Assembly (NCBI GenBank): GCA_005656395.1
Contig: SRSI01000055.1
Location: 558,001 to 622,000, forward strand
Length of the DNA: 64,000 bases
Direction of reading: 5' to 3'
Origin: Strongyloides papillosus
Taxonomy: Eukaryota > Nematoda > Chromadorea > Rhabditida > Strongyloididae
Shown here one piece after another: positions 56,662 to 64,000 of this stretch; position 1 is the first letter of the stretch, and each line of letters opens with the position of its first letter. The notes beneath the pieces are model-generated. The model saw only the letters and a program-made list of their open reading frames with translations, did not search any database and was not told the DNA's origin. The translations under genes were made by a program, and so were the position numbers.

Positions 56662-59228
56662 AATGAAAAATTTGGGTGCCGGGTCAGGCCACGAACATTT
56701 CCATGTATAGCCGGGTCATTAAATATATTTTTCCTGAAATATTTATTTTTTTAAAACTTAACTATATATATATTAACAAATTAATTAATAGAATTTATTT
56801 TAAGATAAAAAAAATTTAATTATAATTAAAAAATATTACATGATACAAGAGTTTCAGAACGTAATTGATTGTTTGATAGCCATGGCCTAGATAATAGTCT
56901 TCTTTAAAAAATTAATTTAAACGTTCGCAAGATGCACTTGTAGCTTGACATGTAAAAATTTTCACAGCTATTTGATTCAAATGTATTAATTCATCTCTAT
57001 GTTTTCCCCAAAACTCTCTAAATTTTAATTTTGAGGTAGAAGAGAGAAACTTAAAATGTTTAAGTTCTACTTTTATCTGATTCACTAACAAAGGCTCTTC
57101 TTTGTCGACAATTGATACTTTAATAAATTCAAAATTTTTAAAAATTTCTGGAACATCATCATTTTTTTCTTTATTTGTTTAAATGAGAGATATATTTTGA
57201 GCATCTATTAATGATACATTTTTCCACCTGTTTAACATCAATTACTTTTTCTATATTTACCATACCAGGACATAAGAACAAGCTTAAGTTTACAAAAGGA
57301 TGATTGAAGTTTGATTTAAATCTTGCACAAATATTACCCATTAAATTATCAATAAAATTTAAAAGCGCTTCTTTGTCATTAGCACTATCACCAACTTCCA
57401 TGTTTAGTAAATTATTAATATTTTCACCCGTTAATTCATCTAATTTTTTTTCTACCATATCTATTTCTAAATCCATTATTTCCAGATCTGTATCATTTTC
57501 AAAGTCAGAATCACCTGAATCTGAGTATTCAGCTTCATCTACTTGATAATCTTCATCTTTACTTGAATCACCACAATTATCATCATGGTCTTCTTCATCT
57601 TCCTCCTCTATTGATGTTACACCTATCAAATCTCTGTAAATTTCATCTTCATTATTTTTTAGTTGAAACAATTTAAACAAAGCATCCCTGATATAAAACG
57701 TCATTTCATAAAGTTGACATTTATTGTTACAGCAGGACATTGACGCAACTTCAATTATTTTTAAAATCACATATCTTTTCAAATACTGCTATTTCACTCT
57801 TTTTTAAAAAAAGCTTAGGCGAATTTTCAACTGCATATTTATTTATTTCATTTCTATTTTCAAGAATTGACTCAAAACAATGTAAATAACTATTCCATCT
57901 TACATCAATAGGCATACGTAATCTTTTTTTTAAACTATTTTCAGTTCTTCTAAATGATGCTGCAATCCCTCTAGCTCGAGAAAATAAATTTTTTATGCAT
58001 TGATATGGACTCTTATCAATAGCTTGAGTAACCACTAAATGAAATGCATGTGCTGAACAGTGTAGAGGACGTACTTTATTTTTTGATAGCAAGATACGTG
58101 CAGCCTTTAGACATGAAGCAGCACCATCACAAGTTACTACAAAAAATTATTAAAAATTTTTATAAAACTTACTTAAAAAAGGGACTTTGTTAATCTCATT
58201 AGAAATAGCAGCAGCAATATCAGTGGATTTTGAAGATACTGGAAATACAACGGTCTCCCACTTCTCTACATCAAAACCATTTGATTTAAAAATTACCACT
58301 GACAGCATCTTTCTTTGTTGAAATTTATAAGCATCAAATGATAAAACAAAATTATAGTCTTCAAGTCCATCTTGAAGTTTAGCATAGGCTTCATTGGCTA
58401 AATCCTTAACGTATCGTTGAACAGTAGAGGCAGATGGTAATGAATTATTAAAAAATTTAAACCCTTTATTAGAAAACATTCTAAAGATATTAAAAATTTA
58501 TTAGAAATTATTTTTAATAATATACTTACCTGTAACATGTGTTCATTTTAATGAAATTCAGAGCTATACCTTTCTTATCAAAATCTTTTTTTTCCTCCTC
58601 CTTTACTTTAAAAAATGTGGTAACCTTGTTTGGTACTGACTCATTTGACTGGACTATAGACAATTTATGAACATTTCTTAAATATTTGTCGAAATTTGAA
58701 GTTCCATATTTACGTGGATTGTTTGTAGTAAATTCAGCGGGATTAGAAGAGTCTAAAAATGTAAATGATATTACTTTGACCATTAACATACCACAAATTT
58801 TACAGGTAAATTTTAAAGCACAATCAACAATTTCTTTTTTAAAAAATACAACATACTTACTGTTGGTGTTTGAATTAATGACTTCACAGATTTGATTTTC
58901 TCTATCATCATCACTTTCATCATCATTACTCTCAGTGTGTGCTCTTTTCCGTTTCACTTCTTCTGGCTTATCCAAAGTAAAAAATTAATGATACTTAGTT
59001 ATTTAGAAAGTATTAACTTACTTATTTAGTTTAGTGCTTACTAAAATCCAGGGCAAAAAATATTATGATATAAATGATTTAATTTTCTAAAAAATTTACC
59101 CCTGTAATTCGTTTCAGGATAAAAAAAAGTCTACCCGGCAAAAATTTTTACTCTGCCGGGTCGGGTATAAAATTTTATTTTTTTTTGCCGGGTCGGGTGC
59201 CGGGTAAGTTCTACCCGTCGCTGCATGT
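56662..59228 (-). mobile_element. hAT-family transposon inserted in the decayed retroelement
   Basis: The interior encodes a degenerate hAT transposase on the minus strand. The right end, read on the minus strand, begins near 59224 with CAGCGACGGGTAGAACTTACC, a hAT-like terminus. Multiple 'gccgggt' motifs follow at 59113-59206, and matching gggtgccgggtcagg stands near the left end (56670-56690). These look like subterminal transposase-binding repeats. An 8-bp target duplication is not clear. Instead about 85 bp of the surrounding gag sequence is present on both sides (56565-56650 and 59226-59310). Confidence 0.7.
56912..58975 (-). pseudogene. hAT transposase, disrupted
   Basis: From 58975 the frames give an acidic N-terminus, a BED-type zinc finger (FTCKICGML ... 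FDKYLRNVHK), then, after an intron at about 58529-58480 (GTAAGT...TTTAG), a segment with SASTVQRYVKDLA. After another intron at about 58185-58140 comes VTCDGAASCLKAARILL with CSAHAFHLVV and the hAT tryptophan motif DVRWNSYLHCFESIL. An unusual Asp/Glu-rich stretch follows. The C-terminal dimerisation motif CQATSASCERLN ends at 56912. At least two frame changes without clean introns (near 57770 and 57170) suggest it is no longer functional. Confidence 0.75.
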
Positions 59229-59752
59229 TAGTGCTGAGAAGAGAGAGAATGACATTCGTATTCTTATTGTCACTACAATGATTAACATACCATTGAGATC
59301 CAAATTTAGATTGAGAAATTCCAGTTAAATATCCATCACCAGGTTTATTGAAGTTAGGTTTCTTTATTTCATTAGATGACATGTCAACTTTACTATTTGA
59401 CTTCATCTCATTGATAGTCTGACTCATTTCGTTCTGTCTTTTCTCCATCTTTTCTAATCTTGAAGAAATTTGGTAAATTGATTTCATCAACATGTTGAAA
59501 TGATGCATAGCTATAACATCACTATAATCAGGTATTACATAATTTATCTGGTTCAATTTTTCTTTCAAAAATGTTGTTATTGTACAACTTATTCAATATA
59601 TAATTTGTTTTTTGATCTTTCGTTACACTTCCAGAATTTGATGGGTCATTATTACCCTAGTCATCATTTTCATCTACATTTTTTAGATCCTCCTTCCCTG
59701 AAGAATCCTTAATTTTATCTGTTGGTACCATCTTTCCACTTCGTAGCTCCAT
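59229..59752 (-). mobile_element. Decayed retrotransposon gag, 5' part
   Basis: An ATG at 59752 begins MELRSGKMVPTDK, a common retroelement Gag start, with a stop near 59660. The frame then continues as a coiled-coil-like segment (SSRLEKMEKRQNEMSQTINE) and KFGSQWYVNHCSDN. This last part overlaps, with changes, the start of the fragment at 56437-56661. The hAT element therefore stands inside or between two copies of the same gag. Confidence 0.65.
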
Positions 59753-59959
59753 ATTCGTAGACCAGTAAAATTTTTAAATTTGTTTGGTGGAGGGAAGACG
59801 TGAATAGAAAGATTACCGATAAATTAAAACCTTTATTTTAACAGAAAATAAGACAATATGAAATACAAAAAAATGTTATTTATATAAAAAGATTAATGAT
59901 ATCGCAAATCTATTGAAAGAATAGTTTTAAAATTCGCATCTTTTACTGAGGTTTTTACT

Positions 59960-61110
59960 AAAGTCTTGGCTACTAAATAAGATATGAATCATTTTAATAA
60001 GATCTCTACAGACTGAAATTAAATTTATTTTTTGTTGGCCATTGAACATAGAAATTTTTTAAAAAAACTTTTATTATTTTAAAAAAAATCTTGTTTCTAA
60101 TGATTTTTTCATGAATTTTTTTAGATAAGCACTTTATAAGCTTATAATTAAGAAAACAATTATGATTAGTTCAGAGACATTAGTTAATCTTTATATTTGT
60201 TAAAATATGTTAAGAGTAAACAAATTAACTTTCTATCTAACGCAAATTTTTTTTACTTATTTTAATGAGTACCTGCACTTAGTTTTCCATAAATATTATT
60301 TCATAAGTAAAATCAACGTTCTAAGTTTAATATGTATATAAATTTTTAAAGTGATAGAAGCATTTTGAAATTTTTGTTAAAAGTCGTTGCCTTTGCTAAT
60401 TATGAATAATCAAATATTTATTAGGTAAAAAAAATTTGTTAACAAAAACTATTTTTTTTCTACCAAGATTTTTCTTTTAATTTAATATAGTTATTTTTCA
60501 TAACAATCATACCATGTAATATAATCTGGGTAACCTGTGTAACCTTTATATTCACATTGATTATAAACATTTATTAGAGTTCTATTTCTTTTATTACAGT
60601 CCTTGTGATGGATTGCAACAGTAAGAGCTTTAAAAGAAATTACTTGTTTTTTTCCATATATTTACTTACCGTATAGATAATAATATCCTACATCTTTTAC
60701 AACAAGAGTGTTTATACTATTACATTCTGTTTCTATTTTATCGCGAATATTTTGAGGATTATCAGCTGATATTTCCATTACAAGATCTTCTCGCCTACAG
60801 AAACACTTAGAAATTACACGAACATTAAATTGGTATCCCCAAAACCATGCAAAGCTTTTAGATATTGAAATACTTAGGAAAACTATTAATATTTCAAAAA
60901 GTCTCATTTTCGAATATTTTACTTTAATATTTTTAAAATAAAATTTTCTTAAATACTAAAAATTACCATGTAAAGTTATTGAAAACAAACATTTAAATTT
61001 TCCAGAATCAAATAACACAAAGAATAATTACAAATAAATGTCGGTATGTTTTGTGGAAATTAGGAAAAGTTTTGATATTATATAAATCAGATTTCTTTAA
61101 AAATAAAAGT
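59960..61110. repeat. Duplicated block, copy 2 (partner 48855-49990)
   Basis: Direct, diverged copy of 48855-49990 including noncoding flanks and the gene at 60491-60907. The copies are about 11 kb apart, with the inverted repeat and retroelement complex between them. Confidence 0.8.
60491..60907 (-). CDS. Small secreted cysteine-containing protein, paralog of 49386-49800 (124 aa)
   Basis: Exons 60907-60670 and 60627-60491 join in phase 1, each exactly the length of its counterpart in the paralog (238 and 137 nt), with a 42-bp intron starting GTAAGT. The signal peptide MRLFEILIVFLSISISKS is identical. Differences cluster in the mature part: CGGTNTLVVENVGSWYAY is replaced by CNSINTLVVKDVGYYYLY, and WLEGDCKYM by VYNQCEYK. 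Cysteines and the C-terminal YTGYPDYI..WYDCYEK are kept. Equal lengths and intact frames suggest both copies are functional. The transthyretin-like assignment is tentative. Confidence 0.75.
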
Positions 61111-61644
61111 AAAATTATATAAGATCCTGCTTAGTAATAATTTGTACTTAAGAACAAACAAATCAAAAAATATTTGTTTAAGATGTACATAACAATTTAT
61201 GTAAAATTATATTACATTAAGAAAAAAGGAATTTTTTACAAAGTGACGTTGTTTGTTTAATAATTTGTTTTGAATAACGTTGCTATTTATTGTTAAAATG
61301 TTAAGCATTTTTAGAATATTTGTTCTACAATTTTAATAAAGATGTCTATACAATGTTAGTAGAATTGTTAAACATTTTAAATCAACTATATCTTATATGA
61401 AAAACAAAAAAATAATATTAGCACTTAAAATAAATTATCATTTAAATATCAGAAGAACTTTCTTTTGCTTAACATTTATAATATATTTGTATTTCTATAA
61501 TAATTTAATAAAAAATTTTTAAATGAATGCACAAAATAAAAATTATTAAGAATTTTATAAATTTATTAACACTATATGATTTAAAAAAATAATCTATAGA
61601 AGGTAAGAAAATAAAATTACTCAATTTTTTATTATTTAAAACAA
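61111..61644. other. AT-rich spacer
   Basis: Nothing recognised between the duplicated block and the Helitron terminus. Confidence 0.4.
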
Positions 61645-61653
61645 CCAGCCTTA

Positions 61654-61672
61654 GACCTGCCTTCGGCAGGTC
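61654..61672 (-). terminator. Helitron 3' terminal hairpin
   Basis: Perfect 8-bp stem with a 3-nt loop, five bases from the CTGG end. In Helitrons this hairpin signals termination of strand transfer. Its GC content stands out from the surroundings. Confidence 0.75.
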
Positions 61673-61943
61673 ACGTCTGGTCCGCAGAGCATATTTTTTT
61701 ATATGAGAATTTTATGAAAAGTTATTAATCGAAATATTTGTATAAAAAATTTGTTATTCAAAGAAATAATAAACACAATTAAAAAACAATCATTTATTTA
61801 AAAATGTTAAAAAAATACAATTAAAAAAAAGTCATTTAATTAAAAATGTTAAAAAATTATTCTTGATCCATTGTTTTGATTCTCCATCTGCTTTTATTGC
61901 TGTCATCATTTTGTTCATCATATTTTCATTATCTCATTAGAAT

Positions 61944-64000
61944 CTATGCATTAAATATCTCTTTATATACAATATTCTTTGCTTTATCAGATTCTGTTTT
62001 TACAAATAGACAATCAGGACTTTTTACACGTGAAAAAGCCACATACAATTGTCCATGTGAAAAAACTGGTGTTGTTAAATCTACACCAACTTTACTTAAT
62101 GTTTGCCCTTGACTCTTATTAATAGTCATAGCAAAGGCAAGTCTTACAGGAAATTGTTTCCTTGCTAGTGTAAAAGGAAATTCTCCTTCAGAACTATATA
62201 AAACTATTCTAGGTATAAGAACAGTTTTATCTTTATTTAATCCTGACAAATAGATACATGTCAAGATTCTTTTATTAATCTTTATAATTCTCAATCTTGT
62301 GCCATTACAAAGTCCTTCTTTTATGTTTAAGTTACGAAGAATAATAATAACAGCATTAATCTTGAGATTCAACACATGCGGTGGTAAACCGCTAGGTGTT
62401 AACTGATTCAGATTTTCAATAAGCATGTTGTAGTAATTTTCATTTGTATCCGAATCTTTTCTAATCGAATCGGCTGAAAATATTTTTTCTACATCGCCTG
62501 GTAGAGTATTTAATACTTCATTATTAATAGAGTCTACAATGACATTTGTTGGAGCAAGAATTGCATAATTAGATTTTTCTAATATGCTTTCATTTTTAGC
62601 TCCAAAGATATCGTTCACTAAATTTCCAGTTGATTGGATATTTAGTGGTATATCTACTTCGCCATCTTCATTTTTTTGAAGAGCATCATTACCAATGTCT
62701 AAAATCCACTTGGCAAAATCTATCTCGTCCTCTTTAACCCTCATGTTTCTGGTAAGTTTCACTGTCTCAAAGTGAACGTTCCAAAGAGGGCTATATTTTA
62801 TGGAGAACAAAACATTTTGATGCCTTGTAAAATTTGGTAGGATAGGCAATGTTTGCCTGAAATCACCACCACATATGATGACTTTCCCACCGAATGGAAG
62901 ATCATTTTTGCAAACTTTTTTTAGTTGCTGATCAAGATAATCAATTACATACTTACTAAGCATAGGTGCTTCATCAATTATTATTAATGAAGCTTTTTCA
63001 AGCATAGTAGTACGTAATTTATTAAGCTTGGATAATCTAAAATTACTGTCAAATAAGGTAATTGGCACTGAAAACATAGAATGAACTGTTTGTCCATTTC
63101 TAAGAAGAGTAGCCGCAATACCTGTTGAAGCACAATTAAGTACTATCTTATCTTCAGCTCTAAGCAAATAATATAACGTTGTGTAGACGAATGTCTTACC
63201 TGTTCCTGCAGGTCCTTCTAAAAAGAAGCAACGTTTATCTGAGAAATTATTAACAATGATATTCAATATCCTATTAATAAAGTTTTTCTGTTCTTCGTTA
63301 GCTGATTTTAAATTTTCCTCACCTAACCTTTTTAGAACATCTTTATCTTCAACATAGTCAATCTCTATAATATCGAAATTAACTTCAGGTAAATCAGTAT
63401 AGCCATTAAAGTTATTAGATTGTAGAACATTTCTAATATCAAAAATGGCTTGAGCTTCCGCTCTTTCTTCATTACCGTTGTATTTCATTAAGTAATCTTC
63501 GATTAAGTAATTTTTAAACCTAATGAAGGTATCATAATGCCTTGTAAAAGATGGCCAATAGCAAATCATGAGACCGAAGTAATTACGAAGCATGTTAGGC
63601 ATCGCGCTTTCACATGCTTCTTCAAACAATTCATTGTAATTGTCTTCAGTATCAAGTAAGCCTCTTGCTATAGCAGCATCTCTAAATGAGGGCCATTGAA
63701 AACCATTAACAATTTTCAAATCACCTTCACATGTTGCTCCAGGTACATGGAGCAAAAGTTGACGAAGTGAAAACAATTCAACATTCATAGGTGATACAGT
63801 AAATATCCTTCCTATTGTACGCCTTTGGCGATGTCTTAATTTCCATTCTCTGGTTTTTAAGTCAAACCAATAATACTCCGGTATCTCATTATAAAGATAC
63901 TTTCTAGCATTAATATCGTTTTTATTAAGATTATAAAATGCCAATAATGTAGATTTATAACCTTTATCTGCTTTGAAACAGTTATTGTTGCCATTATTCA
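61944..64000 (-). CDS. Helitron Pif1-family helicase, partial at the window edge
   Basis: The frame is open from the window edge to a stop at 61944, giving about 680 residues, with no stop or shift seen. Counting from the codon at 63944, the N-terminal part is the Helitron-specific linker ([35 protein letters not shown]). The SF1 helicase has Walker [12 protein letters not shown] at about 244-254, [12 protein letters not shown] (motif Ia), IIIDEAPM (Walker B), [10 protein letters not shown] (motif III), LTRNMR (motif IV) and, near the end, [13 protein letters not shown] and YVAFSRVKS (motifs V and VI). In Helitrons this domain follows the Rep nuclease in one protein and unwinds donor DNA for rolling-circle transposition. 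All helicase motifs are intact, so the element may be young. Confidence 0.88.
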   Translation of the reverse strand, partial: NNGNNNCFKADKGYKSTLLAFYNLNKNDINARKYLYNEIPEYYWFDLKTREWKLRHRQRRTIGRIFTVSPMNVELFSLRQLLLHVPGATCEGDLKIVNGFQWPSFRDAAIARGLLDTEDNYNELFEEACESAMPNMLRNYFGLMICYWPSFTRHYDTFIRFKNYLIEDYLMKYNGNEERAEAQAIFDIRNVLQSNNFNGYTDLPEVNFDIIEIDYVEDKDVLKRLGEENLKSANEEQKNFINRILNIIVNNFSDKRCFFLEGPAGTGKTFVYTTLYYLLRAEDKIVLNCASTGIAATLLRNGQTVHSMFSVPITLFDSNFRLSKLNKLRTTMLEKASLIIIDEAPMLSKYVIDYLDQQLKKVCKNDLPFGGKVIICGGDFRQTLPILPNFTRHQNVLFSIKYSPLWNVHFETVKLTRNMRVKEDEIDFAKWILDIGNDALQKNEDGEVDIPLNIQSTGNLVNDIFGAKNESILEKSNYAILAPTNVIVDSINNEVLNTLPGDVEKIFSADSIRKDSDTNENYYNMLIENLNQLTPSGLPPHVLNLKINAVIIILRNLNIKEGLCNGTRLRIIKINKRILTCIYLSGLNKDKTVLIPRIVLYSSEGEFPFTLARKQFPVRLAFAMTINKSQGQTLSKVGVDLTTPVFSHGQLYVAFSRVKSPDCLFVKTESDKAKNIVYKEIFNA

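Larger units (their letters stand above)
61645..64000 (-). mobile_element. Helitron, 3' portion (5' end outside the window)
   Basis: The minus strand encodes a Helitron-type Pif1 helicase and then, some 300 bp downstream of its stop, a GC-rich hairpin (61654-61672, stem gacctgcc/ggcaggtc) followed by CTGG at 61648-61645 and a host T. Hairpin plus CTRR, inserted before T, is the Helitron 3' signature. The Rep/HUH nuclease and the 5' TC end would lie beyond base 64000. Confidence 0.8.

Noticed and set aside
1..64000. tRNA, 5S rRNA, SL RNA and snRNA genes
   Set aside because: I scanned for box-B-like GGTTCGA, Sm sites and U6-like motifs. The only ggttcga (about 40493) lies inside the AT-rich repeat without a cloverleaf. 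No convincing RNA gene was found, though a covariance-model search could still find one.
1..64000. CRISPR arrays or bacterial operons
   Set aside because: The repeats are long, diverged and not evenly spaced with unique spacers. Introns, nematode families and eukaryotic transposons show that this is nuclear eukaryotic DNA.

Overview
The window looks like nuclear DNA of a parasitic or free-living nematode close to Strongyloides. By eye it is about four-fifths A+T, and its introns are very short (mostly 35-60 bp). Many genes begin just after a T-rich AG acceptor, as expected for trans-splicing. The recognisable families are nematode ones: a DUF273 glycosyltransferase-like pair, a MOLO-1-like TPM-domain protein, Srt/Srv-type chemoreceptors, TWK potassium channels, CAP/SCP secreted proteins, an astacin-like protein and small transthyretin-like secreted proteins. 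The genus is inferred from family content and composition; no rRNA or spliced-leader gene was found.

Layout, left to right. 0-7.6 kb: a tandem duplication carrying a broken and an intact DUF273 gene, with a mariner deletion derivative in one unit and the matching empty site in the other. 7.6-17.6 kb: gene-poor AT-rich DNA with one clear gene, the MOLO-1-like membrane protein. 17.7-21.0 kb: a PPP1R37-like leucine-rich-repeat regulator of protein phosphatase 1 with an RVHF docking motif. 22.4-26.5 kb: an Srt receptor, then two divergently transcribed paralogous two-pore channels with unusual selectivity filters. 30.7-31.6 kb: another serpentine receptor. 32.3-37.3 kb: a CAP pseudogene and an intact CAP gene separated by a very young LTR element that carries only a Gag-integrase fusion. 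37.7-40.7 kb: a fold-back repeat and a tandem repeat. 42.9-47.6 kb: a catalytically dead astacin with a lysine/cysteine-rich insert, whose first intron holds a mariner that itself holds a second Gag-integrase LTR element. 48.8-61.1 kb: two copies of a duplicated block with a small secreted protein, flanking a 4 kb inverted repeat, a third small secreted protein, and a decayed retroelement interrupted by a hAT element. 61.6-64 kb: the 3' half of a Helitron, with its helicase and terminal hairpin, running off the window edge.

Host genes are mainly surface or secreted products (sensory receptors, ion channels, secreted CAP/TTL/astacin proteins) in small duplicated families, and young transposons lie between and inside them. 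The most unusual items are the two different LTR elements with the same Gag-integrase-only architecture, the nested transposons inside the pseudo-astacin intron, and the Tyr-less K+-channel filter. All multi-exon models were built by hand from phase-compatible GT-AG junctions and have not been checked against transcripts.
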